DNA from: Gracilaria domingensis
Lineage: Eukaryota; Rhodophyta; Florideophyceae; Gracilariales; Gracilariaceae
Direction: 5' to 3'
Length of the DNA stretch: 64,000 bases
Assembly (NCBI GenBank): GCA_022539475.1
Contig: VCMS01000177.1
Coordinates: forward strand, 1 to 64,000
Below the pieces are notes generated by a model. It was not told where the DNA came from, did no database searches, and was given only the letters and a program-made list of their open reading frames with translations. Shown here piece after piece: positions 23,132 through 34,228 of the stretch (position 1 is its first letter; each line of letters starts with the position of its first letter). The position numbers were made by a program, and so were the translations under genes.

Positions 23132-23372
23132 GGCCATAGCTCAGTCGGTAACTACCTTCGTGTGCTTTCTGTGTGATCTGGGGGTCCTGGGTTCGAGCCC
23201 CAGCTCTGCTTTGCTCCCCTCACACGGTTCACCATAGGTGGTGTGGCTGCTGAAGTACTTGACCATATTTAGCGAGACGTGTGCGTGTGCATGTAAGAAG
23301 TTGTAAACTACTGCCAACTGTACAATCTGATACCTCAGACTGGCGTCGCGTGAACCGATGACTTCATTCAAT
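23132..23372 (+). repeat. tRNA-derived SINE, head and body, cut by copia C1
   Basis: The head at 23,132-23,208 is tRNA-like, with pol III box A TAGCTCAGTCGG (23,137-23,148) and box B GGTTCGAGCCC (23,190-23,200). The T arm has a proper 5-bp stem and TTCGAGC loop. The acceptor and D stems do not pair, so this is not a working tRNA. The body continues to the C1 LTR. Its segment CTGATACCTCAGA recurs at 52,320-52,422, and GCATGTAAG(A/C)AGTTGT recurs near 36,840. The downstream part of the family, AACAGC(A/G)(A/A)AGACAGCG, appears on the far side of C1 at about 31,150. Confidence 0.65.
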
Positions 23373-23652
23373 TGTGTGGCTATGTGTACAATTGTACACG
23401 CGCGGGCTGCTCGCAGTTCGCGTGAGATTGACCGATCTCCCGCTGCTTGAGAGCTCACGAGGGGCTCCGAGAGCGAGAGAACGGGGACTAGAATAAACAA
23501 GACAGCGTCTGACCCCGCCCGGAGGAGGCGGAGGGACCAGACGGAGGAAACGACTTCTTCCCTGCTCTGTTTGCCCATCCAAAGACCGAGGAGACGACAG
23601 CGTAGCTCTCTGCAACGTTTGCTTAGCACGCGCCTCATACTGCCGTGCACCA
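23373..23652 (+). repeat. 5' LTR of C1
   Basis: It starts TGTGTGGC and ends ACCA, and aligns without gaps to 30,821-31,100. A perfect 16-bp palindrome, GTGTACAATTGTACAC, lies 12 bases in (23,384-23,399) and is kept in the other LTR at 30,832-30,847. That suggests a conserved U3 binding site. Confidence 0.85.
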
Positions 23653-23799
23653 TAGTTATGGGCCCAGAGCCAACGCTGTCAAAAATGTCAAACGCTCGAT
23701 GTACCGCGCTTCGACGCTGCAAAAAATCTTCTCCAGTGGCGTCGAGACATCTCTGAATGGGTCGATATTATTCGTATTGCAGCCGAGGAAGGGCCGGAT

Positions 23800-25190
23800 A
23801 AAAGATACAAAAATATGTTTACTATCTTGGGTCGGCTTCTTGTAGAACATGGCTTATCTCATGCGCAAAAGAGCATAGTCGAAGAAGCCCAAGGAAAAGA
23901 GCGAATTGATTTTCGTCAGGACGACCAGATTCAGGCCGTGCAAGAAATTGTTGATTTGGTTGCGGTGGATCCTCCAATTGCTATGGTCAACCGTCTCATA
24001 TCCTCTTTCAACAAGGTATCAAACTGCCGTCGTAAAAACAATGAGGACTTGGTGGCATTTGTAGACCGTTTCCGTGGACTTGCATCTCAACATTTGATCC
24101 ACGCCGGGTTTGAATCTTCAACTCACATTAGTGAAGTTCTTGCTATCACGCTCATCAACAATGCGAAGCTCTCTGAAAACACACTTCACAATGCTGTTCT
24201 ACAGCTCCTCTCTCAAGCGCAGTCTCGCGCCGAACAGGGGCAGCCAGCAGTGGACGGTAGTCTCGTACCGTTCAGTGTGATGCAGAGGATTAGAGAAGTC
24301 TCTGACTCTTTGGTCGGAACTCTCGAACCCGTTGAAATTCCGTAGACCATGGAGGACATGCAGTCTCACTTCCAGGAGTACCGGAAAAAGGTGAAGGAAG
24401 CATCCGATGCATTGGCCCTGCAACTTCCACGTTTACCTGAACGGAAGGGTGACAGCAGGCCAGAGAACATAAACGCGATTGCAAAGCCCGCAGCTCCTCG
24501 AGTAGTCTTGGACCTCGATGATGCTGTCTCCGTGTTGTACTCGCTTTCTTCTGCTACAAAGCAGGCCTCTAACGAGCTGTCCCGCAACGACATTGGGACC
24601 ATGGTTCAGCAGAGAGTTCAAAAAGCCTTACTTTCGTACGGTGTCTCTCCGTCTGAGCCACAGCAGTCTTCTGATGGAGGCGTGCAGCGCAATTCCAAGA
24701 AGACTGGAAAGAAGAAAAGAGGCCAGTCTCAGAGCCGTTCTGAGTGCCGCGGGGATCCCACGAATAAGCGACAGAACGCTTCGAAGAAGGGCTTCTGCTT
24801 TGATTGTGGATCTACCCAGCATTACCGAAACTCGAAGGATTGCAAATATAAGGACGGAGAAACGTATCTGCAGAGAATGGTTCGACTGGATAAGGAGTCA
24901 TCCGAGAAGAACAAACCGTCTGAGAGGTTTTTTCGTCGAGGCTCCACACCTTCGAACGCCAATCAAGCCTAATAATAAGGCGTGGAGCCCCAAATTTGAA
25001 AGGCGCGAATGACCCGAATCTTATTTTGGACCTTGGTTGTCCTAGAAGTGTCGGTGGCGTGAAGTCGGCAGCACGAATAGCCTCGGCTCTCGGCATTCCC
25101 TTTCGACTCCGCCCCCTTGACTGTGAACCCTTCTACCACGGGTATGGCACAAACTGCGACGACGCTCGATTAGTATTCGCCATCTGAGAT
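23800..25190 (+). pseudogene. Gag, zinc knuckle and protease of C1
   Basis: The gag-like helical core covers about 23,815-24,345. Further gag sequence ends in a CCHC-type knuckle near 24,795 (CFDCGSTQHYRNSKDC). A protease-like block with Leu-Asp-Leu-Gly-Cys-Pro lies near 25,025, where copia proteases normally have Asp-Ser/Thr-Gly. The copia C2 element has a similar Asp-Ile-Gly. The coding region is broken. Confidence 0.7.
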
Positions 25191-25262
25191 CTCCCTCTGA
25201 CCGATATTGATGGAAAAAAGGGGTCTCTGCCGTTCTACCTTGTCGCTGGTGACGGGATACTG

Positions 25263-26705
25263 TTGGTCGGCAACAATCTTCTTCATCAGAGTAACTTGCT
25301 AGGCGGCGAAAGTCTCCTAATCGTTCCCAAGGGGGTACTGTCTGACAAGTATTTGAAGCTCCAGACGTACAGTTCACAGCTTCCTGGCGACCCGGACGAC
25401 ACCATTCGAACCAGACTCTTGGTAATGCCTAGCACCAGTGAAGCCATTTCTTCTTATTTCGCCTGCTACCGCAGCCTGATCGGAAGGACCTCTGTGAAGG
25501 CACTGAGGAAGAGGTATAGCGACCAGAAGGTCTGCCGCCGTTTCGCGGCAAAGCTCCATGGCTTCACCCACATGCCTATGGAAGACATGAAGGAAATCTG
25601 TCGGCGGGCTGGTGTTCTTACTCCAGTACTGCAACAGGCGCTCCGGTCGGCCTTGAGTAAGTGCACAACATGCCAATCCACCAGGCGTCCTTCTTCGTCC
25701 AGGAAAGTTTCCTTCCGGCGGCTGCTGCTGCCATTCAACACACATGTCCAGATTGACTTTCTCTTTGATTCAGAGATGGACAACCTTCCCATCTCACATA
25801 TGGTGGATGCTTCCTCAGCATTTTCCGTCACGGCAATGCTTGAGACAAGAGAGTTGAGTGAGGTGAAGTCTGCTTTCGAGCAACACTGGGTGAATATCCA
25901 TGGCCCACCGGAATCACTCTCTGGCGACCCCAAATTCGACAAAGGCACGTTCAAGAACTTCCTTAGTGCGCACTCTATCTCTTATGAGCGGCGCTTCGCG
26001 CGTAGACATAACAAGATTGGCGTGGTGGAGTCAAATAATGCAATCGTGAGGCTTGTCTGCACCCGACTCCTTCGGGACGCAAGCTACTTTTCGGCGGTTG
26101 GCAAAACCAAGTTCTCCTACGAAGAGATTCTCTCTCATGGGACATTCTTGAGCAACTGCATGTACGGCAGTCGGAAGATGAGCAGCTTCGAACTCGTTCG
26201 AGGCTACACCCCAAGCCTTATGGGGCTCCCGCAGTCCAAGGTATCTGCGGAACTCCTCGAGGCGTACCAGGAACAGGTAGCGAGGAGGGCGATTCACACC
26301 CTCGAGAAGACTCGCAGCCCGAAGGTACTCTCACAGACTCACTTTCCGAAAGGCACGGCGGTGTATTATTTTAAGAGAGGCCCCAAATTTGGCGAGTGGA
26401 AGGTTGGTTTTGTGCGCGAAGCGCAAGAACATTCACTTCTGCTTTCTTCGAATGAACAACACCAGGGCCCTAGTATTCGTGCCGCCTACGAAGATGTTCG
26501 TCTCGTACCAACATCCGCTCTGCTCGTGGAACTCGATAGTCTTGGGTACACCTCGCCACTCTCACACGGTATTGTGGAGGTGGGTGAGAGTGTGAACCCC
26601 AAAGTAGGTGGAGAGGAGCCGAGCATGAGCTCAGAACCCGCTGTGAAAGATAAACCATCGAACGAGCCCCGAAAGCAGTCGATAGGTTTTCTGCTGAATG
26701 ATTAG
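25263..26705 (+). pseudogene. Integrase of C1
   Basis: The zinc-binding head has a His-Gly-Phe-Thr-His and a later Cys-Thr-Thr-Cys (about 25,555-25,675). The DDE core shows Asp in QIDFLFD near 25,755, Asp in SGDPKFD near 25,925 and Glu in VVESNN near 26,025. This is a typical copia integrase at about normal length (480 codons). Confidence 0.85.
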
Positions 26706-26879
26706 GCAACACTTTGGTCTTATCACCTCAATGTTTGTTCCTTACTTGCTGGAAAGAAACCACAAGTCGTAGATGACCCTGAGAGTGACATTGGTATCCC
26801 GCACGACCCGCCGCGTCCGGACAGAGATATTGGTGCTACTGCGGTCCAACAGGTCAATCCACCGGTTCAACTGCGCTCA

Positions 26880-28505
26880 GCAGAGCAAGAGATTCTGAAG
26901 AGTGCTCTTCCCGTGCTAGGGAAAGACCAAGTCTCTGAATTCCGAACACAGTTCCTGCCAAGATGGGTTGTTGAGAAATCCATAGCCAAAGAGAAAGCCG
27001 TCTACAAGGGACGCTATCTGGAAGTGCACCGATCTGCTCTCCCAAGGAAAGCAAACATCGTTACTTCTCACCACTTCTTTCACATTAAGGATGATGGTGA
27101 AGAGGGCGCGCTTCGTCTCAAGTGTCGCTTGGTTCCCCACCGTAATAGGGACAGGGAGAAAGAGGGAATCCGAAAGGACTCTTCATCCGCGCAGTTTCCT
27201 GTCATTCGAACAGTGCTCTCGATTGCAGCTACCTTGGGGCTTCCACTTGCCACACTTGATATCAAGGGTGCGTACCTACAGGGTGATGAACTGAGGCGCG
27301 ATATCTTCATGGTTCCTCCCAATGGATGGGCTACTCCAGGTCATGTTTGGAAGCTTTTAGCTCCGACCTACGGCCTAGTTGAGTCCGGTCGACTCTGGCA
27401 GCTCACGGTTGAAAAGTGGCTATCGGAGAAGGAGATCGAGCCCCTCCCAGGACTCCCGCAACTCTTTATACTTCGAAACAAGGACGGGTCTATTAGGCTC
27501 GCATTGGCAAAAGTCGTTGACGATATGCTTATCACGGGGCTTCCGGAGGACCTCGAACGATTCCACCACGAGATCAGTGCAAGATTCACTGTTGGCAAGT
27601 TCGATACTTCACGCAGGCTCATCTTCAACCGGCTACGTATCTGTCGGGAAGATAATGGGTCCGTCTCAGTGAATATGGAAGAGTTCATGGGCAGTATTCG
27701 GAAGTTGTCGATCACAAGGCAACGCCGCAAAAGCTTTAACTCCCCATGCACCTCTGATGAGCGGACTAAGTTTCTCGGTCTTGCTGGATCGCTTAACTTC
27801 CTAGGCCATGGCGTCCTTCCACAAGCCTCATTTGCTGCCAGTTACTTGCAACAACGCACCTCGAAGTTACTAGTGTCGGATTTGACCTTAGCCAACCAAG
27901 TCCTTGGTGAAATGCAGTCTCTGAAGCCCGAGCTCGTGTACAAGCGTCCTCCTTCTCTCGGAATCGCTCCGCGATACCTTGCTTTCTCGGATGCCAGTCA
28001 GGGAAAGGGCTCGTATGGACAGACCGGCTATCTCTCGGCAGTTTTCATGCCTGCGGGGGGTGGAGATCCAGTGTTCCACATGCTTGATTGGACGAGTTCC
28101 AAGCAAGCCAGGGTCTCTTTCAGCTCGATTGGAGCAGAGATCCTGGCTGCTGCCCTCTCGGCGGACCGTGGGGCGATGATGTCGGGTGCTATAGTGCGGG
28201 TTTATGGAGCGAAGATGGTCCTCCCGTTTGTCCTAACTGTAGACTCCGACCGGTTATATTCCACGATCACGACCCTCCACGAAGGGAAGGATTATCGCCT
28301 TCGACCAACGGTGGCGAGACTTCGGGATTCGTTCGAGACAGGAGAGATATCTATTCTCCAGTGGGTTAAAGGCTCCCATAATCTTGCGGATGCATTGACA
28401 AAACGTAACGTTGTGATGTTCCGGATGCTCAATGAGGTGATGAGGACAGGGGTGATACCTGCGTCGTTACTTCAATATGCGAAGAGAGTTTCGAACACAA
28501 ACTAG
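26880..28505 (+). pseudogene. Reverse transcriptase and RNase H of C1
   Basis: The copia block LKCRLV is followed by TLDIKGAYLQG near 27,260 and the catalytic VVDDM near 27,515. RNase H follows with FSDAS near 27,985, a Glu in IGAEI and a C-terminal GSHNLADALTKR near 28,370. The domain is of full length. It ends 45 bp before the antisense gene, so the two are tail to tail. Confidence 0.88.
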
Positions 28506-28549
28506 GCCGAGAAATGCTTCTTAGTCTCAAGATCTGAGAGGTAAACTGT

Positions 28550-30229
28550 TTAAGTACTCTCGGTCACCCTCGCCTTATGCAAGAAGGTTCCCTTTGAGCG
28601 ACGGAAGAAGACGAGTTCGCGCAGCTCCATTACACTTACACCCTCACCCATACCACCCAGACATGCACACAGGGACAAGTAAGAAAGCTCAAGTGGGCAT
28701 GGCTCCACGGCATCTAGAACTTCACAGGTGTTTGCATCGACGCATAATACGTGGTCCACATTTCTCTTTCTCAAGCGTACCAAGTATACTCCGGCACACC
28801 GCGTTGCCAACCATCGAAGTCGGCTTGGTTCTGACTTTGGTACCTTCACACGATTTAACTTCATGTTGCCTGCCTTGTCTTGCAACCATCGTGCCATATC
28901 TGTGAAGCTTAATAATGCAGGAAGTTCTGATGATAGTAAGGTGCACTTCGTGAACCGTGCGCCCGCTACTCGTTCTGCGGCATTCATTAGTGAGGCATGC
29001 ATACACAAGTCATCCGTACTGGACACCATCATGTGAGAATCAGTGATCTGGTACATTTTGGTCCCTTTTAAATGGGGGCGCCGATCCGGACACGAGACTC
29101 TTACTGGAACTTGTGGGTGAGCCACACAGTGACGGTCCAAAGCATCAATTGCAAAGACGCTTTGCCGGGGAATGAGCGAGACACGATTACCAAGTCTTTG
29201 CACTTCACAAATCACTGGGCCCTCCCATATTGCCTGTGCCACTAGTGCTGCACAGAGCCCTGGGCCTTCAATGCTGTTTAAGGTCACACAACTCCAGCCC
29301 CAATGTGCCTCGTCGTGATTCCTTGCGTAGTACGCTGGACCCTCCAAGATCCTGACGCCGTATTGCCCTGGTGAAAAACAAGTACTGGCCACGAACATAA
29401 CTTCGTCTATGGACCATATGGTCCCGGCATTACATTCATACAGACCGTAGCGCAACGCTACAGCGTGATCCGCTTTCACTCCCGGCCGTTTTCTGCACCA
29501 TTCAAATAATGTTTCCCCTACAAGTGCGAAACAATCAGCCGGTGGTAGCGACCGAATTTCCCCTGAAAGGTGTTCTACGTGATACAGTTCATCCGCTGCT
29601 TCTGCGTTTCGAGTGATGGAAACTACACTAGTGAAGTTCCATTCCTGCTCAGAGCCGCTTGCGGAAGTACCATCTCCTAGAGGTGCAGATGGAGCAGTCA
29701 CGTTGGGCTCATGAATCTTTTCGTCTTCAGGCTGGGTGCTTGCCGTGGGCTGGCGAACAAAAAAGTACCGAGTTTTGCGCACACGCTGGGGATAACGGCT
29801 TTGAGTAATAGTCTTTTCGGAATGCTGTTGATTAGCAGCATCTGCCTCAGAACTACGGGCTGTTTTTGCCTTCTGAGTTGGTACAGTATGGACTGTTTGC
29901 CCTGAAAGTCGTTTTCTTTTGTTTTCCTTTGTTGTCGAAGACAGGATCCAGAGAGATCTAAAATCTGTAAGTTGCGTTGAAGCACGGTTACGACTAATGC
30001 ACCGTTTCACAACTGATTTATCCATGCGCCGCGGGTCCCTGACCACTGCTTCCCGACGCATGTCAACCTGTACGTGCGCACCGCGGGGTGCTGAGCTACA
30101 ACGCCACGTCGAATGTCTCGCGCTAGGCACCACATCTTGTAGCCCAGACCTGTGTCCCCGGTCGGCGCTGGTAACACCTCTCATCGCGACGTGAAGCTGC
30201 CTGAAAAGGCCCACTTCGAACCCAGACAC
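28550..30229 (-). CDS. Antisense accessory protein of C1, putative papain-fold cysteine peptidase
   Basis: An open 559-codon frame runs against the element, between pol and the 3' LTR. Residues 100-170 are basic, with a nuclear-signal-like KENKRKR. The middle region is of unknown fold. The last 170 residues resemble a small cysteine peptidase. A Cys opens a helix (DDLCMHASLMNAAERVAG). Further on, GVYLVRLRKRNVDH supplies a His and CEVLDAVE an Asp 14 residues after it. That order and spacing are those of C39-, OTU- and Josephin-like enzymes. The same three positions are kept in the C2 relative (57,844-58,873). A deubiquitinase or deSUMOylase role is inference. An AT-rich TTAAATA near 30,430 could serve as promoter. 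Confidence 0.7.
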   Translation of the reverse strand: MSGFEVGLFRQLHVAMRGVTSADRGHRSGLQDVVPSARHSTWRCSSAPRGAHVQVDMRREAVVRDPRRMDKSVVKRCISRNRASTQLTDFRSLWILSSTTKENKRKRLSGQTVHTVPTQKAKTARSSEADAANQQHSEKTITQSRYPQRVRKTRYFFVRQPTASTQPEDEKIHEPNVTAPSAPLGDGTSASGSEQEWNFTSVVSITRNAEAADELYHVEHLSGEIRSLPPADCFALVGETLFEWCRKRPGVKADHAVALRYGLYECNAGTIWSIDEVMFVASTCFSPGQYGVRILEGPAYYARNHDEAHWGWSCVTLNSIEGPGLCAALVAQAIWEGPVICEVQRLGNRVSLIPRQSVFAIDALDRHCVAHPQVPVRVSCPDRRPHLKGTKMYQITDSHMMVSSTDDLCMHASLMNAAERVAGARFTKCTLLSSELPALLSFTDMARWLQDKAGNMKLNRVKVPKSEPSRLRWLATRCAGVYLVRLRKRNVDHVLCVDANTCEVLDAVEPCPLELSYLSLCACLGGMGEGVSVMELRELVFFRRSKGTFLHKARVTEST

Positions 30230-30820
30230 GCGTAGAGGTTGCGTGTGGGAGTTCTAGAACACTCCTGAGCCGCGCCCTGCTCTCCACTGCTTGGTTCTTG
30301 TCGACGATATAGAGATCGTCCGTGATCTTGCGTTTCGGCTAGTGGGGTTGGCCTACAAAACACTTGGATCCAGCAAGAACTGGAAGCTGTTCTTATGTAC
30401 TTGGGATCCGCCGGCGCAGGGCGCAATATTTAAGCCAGCAACGCGCCGTAATGATCTTGTTCGTTCGGTGCCGTTGACATTTTCATCCTGGCTGGAACCT
30501 ACTGGTTTGAGTTATGTCGTAATGCCTGGTTTTGTACTGGATGTATTGGTGTCTCTGGCGCTCTGTGTTCTTTGTTTTTGGCAGGAAAGCTTTGTGACAT
30601 GGATCGAAAACGTTTCTGTATTGTTAAGATTATTCATTATTGTTCGCGCTATCTTTGGGACTGCGATGGATGTCCTACTTTGCTCGCACTACCTCTCTCT
30701 TACTGGTTGTTCGAATGCTATACCACTTCAAATTTCGTCCTTTTCGTGATCCCGCACCACCACCCTTGGAGTGAATGGCTCCTTCTTCATGGAGCGAAAC
30801 GGTACGGTGCGAGCGGGGGG
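30230..30820 (+). other. Leader of the antisense gene and polypurine tract of C1
   Basis: No further gene is supported. The segment separates the antisense gene from the 3' LTR and presumably holds its promoter. It ends in GAGCGGGGGG at 30,811-30,820, the polypurine tract. Confidence 0.55.
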
Positions 30821-31100
30821 TGTGTGGCTATGTGTACAATTGTACACGCGCGGGCTGTTCGCAGTTCGCGTGAGATTGACCGATCTGCCACTGCTCGAGA
30901 GCTCACGAGGGGCTCCGAGAGCGAGAGAACGGGGACTAGAATAAACAAGACGGCGTCTGGCCCCGCCCGGAGGAGGCAAAGGCACCAGACGGGGGAACCG
31001 ACTTCTTCCCTGCTCTGTTTGCCCATCCAAGGACCGAGGAGACGACGACGTAGCTCTCTGCAACGTTTGCTTAGCACGCGCCTCATACTGCCGTGTACCA
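30821..31100 (+). repeat. 3' LTR of C1
   Basis: Same length and ends as the 5' LTR, directly after the polypurine tract. It is about 95 percent identical to the 5' LTR by eye. Confidence 0.88.
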
Positions 31101-32418
31101 TAAATTGGTATAAAAAAACTGAACGAAACAAAAAAAGGAAATGTACCGTCCACAACAGCAAAGACAGCGAATGGCTGCAGTGTTGGGAATCGCTTGTTGA
31201 TACAATTCGGAAATTTGCGAGAAGACGCTGCGAGAGTAAGATGTGGGTGTGGCAGCTGCCGTGCCTTGCTGTTCAGCACCGGGGTCCTCGTGTCAGCTTT
31301 ACTGACTCCGAGGACCCGGGCAGCGTCCCGGCGAGAGCTCGCGATCTCGCGCAGCTCCGCCGGCCCGCACAAGGACAATATCTAAACGAGGGCTAGCCCG
31401 GACGCCAGCCCGGGGAGGAGAGGGAGCAACCACAGAGGGCTCACAGTTCTACTCTCCTCGGTCCCCTGTCCTTTGCCTGAGCCGCACGGCGAGCCCCACT
31501 CTGCACAGACGATCCTGTAGCTCTGCGCTTGCAATGCCGACGCCTCCCCCATTGGGGCGGGCTCGGTCGGAGAGCGTCAGCCGCGGCGAGGACGACGCAC
31601 GTGAGAGGCACATCGCTCGCGTGCGCGTGTGGCAGGCGCGCAGCGTTGGCGCCGTAGGTCTAAAAGACCAATGGGTCGCGCCGTGTGCAGGCGGCTCGCG
31701 CGCCGTGCCGGTCGGAGATGACCGTGAGACACGCGTGGGCAACACGCGCTGCCACGAATCATGCCACGTGTGAGATAGACCGATCAGTGCGTTCCGTCGC
31801 GCTTGTCCGTCGCGGTAACTTGAGTTTGAAGAAGGAAATTCTTTCAATTTGCAAATCACCTAGAGAAAAAAAGCAACCGCTTGTGGATTGCAGGGTTTAG
31901 CATTTTCCCTAAATCTAAATTCTGCCTTTTCACCTTCAATTATAAAGTTTTTTGAACCACATCACATTTGTCGCATTCCGCTTTTGCAACGATTAAGAGC
32001 GTAGGCTAGAGCTAGTTTGAAACTATTCGAGCAAATCTAGTGCTCCGCGGTTTAATTAGGAATGAAACGTCGTATATGATCATGATCGCCGATTTTTTGC
32101 TTGTTAAATGGACGACTATTCAAATGTGCGCAAGTCTTTTTCAAAACTCTTTACGATCAGGACTTTAGTACATGTAGGAGAGTACTAGAATTGCCATTGC
32201 CCATGTGAAAAGGCAAAAACAAGTGATAATCGCCAATCTCTAGAAATCGATCATGATCGATCACAAGCATGCATGTTTGAATGATCATTGTTTAAATTTT
32301 TAAATTAAAACGGCAAATCGGAATTTCCTGCATTTCCGAGATCAAATTGGCATCATATACCTTCGGTACCAAGTTGCTGTTGTAGGCGCACTGAGTGCGA
32401 CAATCTTTCATCAAAACT
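31101..32418. other. Downstream SINE remnant, then gene-free DNA
   Basis: At about 31,145-31,190 the sequence matches 52,380-52,420 (AACAGC..AGACAGCG.. then TGGCTG and GTG(T/C)TGGGAA), the tail of the SINE family. The rest, 31,200-32,418, has no supported gene. It is G+C-rich to about 31,780 and AT-rich afterwards. Confidence 0.5.
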
Positions 32419-33000
32419 CTAAAAAGATTTGGTTTTGAATGTTTTTTGCACGGCGGACGTGCTCGGGACAAGTTGCGTCTCCAGTTTGCCACCCAGCAGT
32501 ACTCGGGCAAGCAGCGCGCGACCGTCAATCGTCGCTGCGTGCAAAGCCGTCCTGCCGAGCTTGCCCGAGCCGTTCACGTCAGAGCCGCGCGATGGCAGCG
32601 CTTCTACCACCGCCAGGTGTCCCTGACCTGCGGCGTAGCTCAATGCGGTTTTGGCGAAGTCGCCCCTGCCCTTGAAGGCGTCGCCGCGCGCCAGCAGCAC
32701 CTGCACCAGCGCCAAGCGCGCGTAGAACGCGGCCTGGCGCGATGCGGTTTCGCGCTACCCTTACGTGCAATTGACACTGGCGCCGGGCGGCAGCGCCGCG
32801 CTCAGACGCTGCTCGTCGCCGACCCATACTGCGGCCCGCAGCTCGTCGCGGCTGGGCATCGTCGTCGCATCGCCGACAGGCGCCCGGAAAACGAGAAGCT
32901 GCTCAGAGAAGCTCTGCGGCAGTGGCGGGTGCGGTTGACATTGGCGCGGTTTGACGTCGGCGCCGCGCGCCGCCGCCGTCTTCCCGTCCGGGTGAGTTAA
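32419..33000 (-). pseudogene. Decayed ankyrin-repeat gene fragment
   Basis: The minus strand at 32,715-32,419 encodes two ankyrin-like repeats: KTALSYAAGQGHLAVVEAL followed by a turn with SDVNG, and GRTALHAATIDGRALLARVLL in the C-terminal one. Further upstream to about 33,000, pieces such as PGASVN and ARGADV occur in shifting frames, so more repeats once existed. The reading frame is lost in several places and no start is evident. Ankyrin repeats are protein-binding scaffolds. The original function is unknown. Confidence 0.65.
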
Positions 33001-33412
33001 GCGCTTCGCCTGAGCGGCGCGCGCATTGCTGCCGCGGATGCTTGGCGCAGACTGAGCGCTTGTTTGAAAATTAATAGTATGACGCCTGCGTGTCAGTCAT
33101 CGTTGTGGCTTCTCCGTTACGGAAAGCCTTGGGACAGCGGTGAGGTGGACGGAGCGCAGCGGCGCACGCTCCCGTTGGAAGCGCCTCGAACAGCACCATC
33201 CCCCCACCTCATGCTGACACGCACAGTCGCCCATTCGCGCCGGCGACGTCGCCGAAACATCCGCCAGAAATCCTACCTACCTTCGTAACTCGCGCCGGTG
33301 AGACAGCGCCATGGCGCGCATGACGGCATGAGCACGCAAACCGCAATTGGCTGCAGATTCGGCTACGTTGCGACATTTCCAATGCGACACGCGTGCGCCA
33401 CGCGCCGACGTG

Positions 33413-33522
33413 CGCTACCGCGGAGGCGCGGCGCGTTCTGTTCGGGCTGGGCGCGCTGCGTTTCGCCGCCGCCGGCCCCGCGCCGCGTGTTCCGCACACG
33501 CAGGGCGCGCGTGCGCGCGCGA
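33413..33522. repeat. G+C-rich dispersed repeat, copy B
   Basis: Aligned copy of 18,602-18,720, in the same orientation and of similar length. The flanking DNA, roughly 33,001-33,412 and 33,523-33,684, holds no supported gene. Confidence 0.55.
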
Positions 33523-33684
33523 TGTTGCAAAGCAATGCGATGGCTTCCATAGCTTTTGCCAGCCAGATTGGCAGTGGAACGAGAGAAAAGCAGCTGCGGA
33601 TTGAGAGGAGCCAGAGCCGGGAGCGCTACCGAAGCGCGCGAAGGACTCACAAGCTTGAGAGTTGTCGATATACACATTATGAAA

Positions 33685-34042
33685 TGTTCCAGATTTGTAT
33701 CTGGATCTCCCGTGGTGTGGGAGTGGAAGTCATGGAATGGTATCGTACTGTGCAGTGGTGCGGCAAGTACATCGCTAGGGATAATACTGTATATCTCTCG
33801 AGAGATATACTGGGATATACTGTATTTGATTTATATCACAGGCGCATATGCGCAGTGATAGAGCTCCTGCAATTAATCTCGCTCGATGGGGAGATACGCG
33901 GTTTAGCAGGTTTACGCTATCTCAAGATAGTACTTAAGTAGCTCGTAGTAGTTGGCGAGTGACTTCAACAGAACTAATCGATTATCTATCTTCTACAATA
34001 AAGTACATTCAACTTTACTTCGTCTTGCGACACTACGCGACA
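33685..34042 (+). repeat. LTR-like segment beside copia fragment C3
   Basis: AT-rich DNA beginning TGTTCCAG, with a perfect 22-bp palindrome at 33,789-33,810 (half-site GTATATCTCTC) and an AATAAA at 33,997-34,002. Its base composition and place before copia sequence suggest a solo or partial LTR. No second copy is present, so its ends are only estimates. Confidence 0.3.
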
Positions 34043-34228
34043 CAGCCCCTTCGGGGCCGCACGTCCGTCTGCGCACGCAGCCCGTTCTGGGGCCGCCACT
34101 GTGCCATCCCGACGCCGTCCCCTCAACCAGCCTCTCTGGAGGCCGCGAGACCGGACATCGTTGGTTCGTGCTCTAGCTCTCTTAAGAGCCAGAAGGCACG
34201 CTTTGGGACAGATCTCGACAGTTGCAAC

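Larger units (their letters stand above)
23373..31100 (+). mobile_element. Ty1/copia element C1 with antisense peptidase-like gene
   Basis: Both LTRs are 280 bp with 15 differences, about 5 percent, so the insertion is not recent. Between them lie gag, protease, integrase, then reverse transcriptase and RNase H. Integrase before reverse transcriptase is diagnostic of Ty1/copia. A large gene on the opposite strand follows, then a polypurine tract. The element is broken in several places (about four or five). No clean target duplication is visible, so an end may have been altered. It lies within a SINE. Confidence 0.88.

Noticed and set aside
23132-23208. A functional tRNA gene
   Set aside because: Boxes A and B and the T arm are good, but the acceptor and D stems do not pair and a SINE-type body follows.
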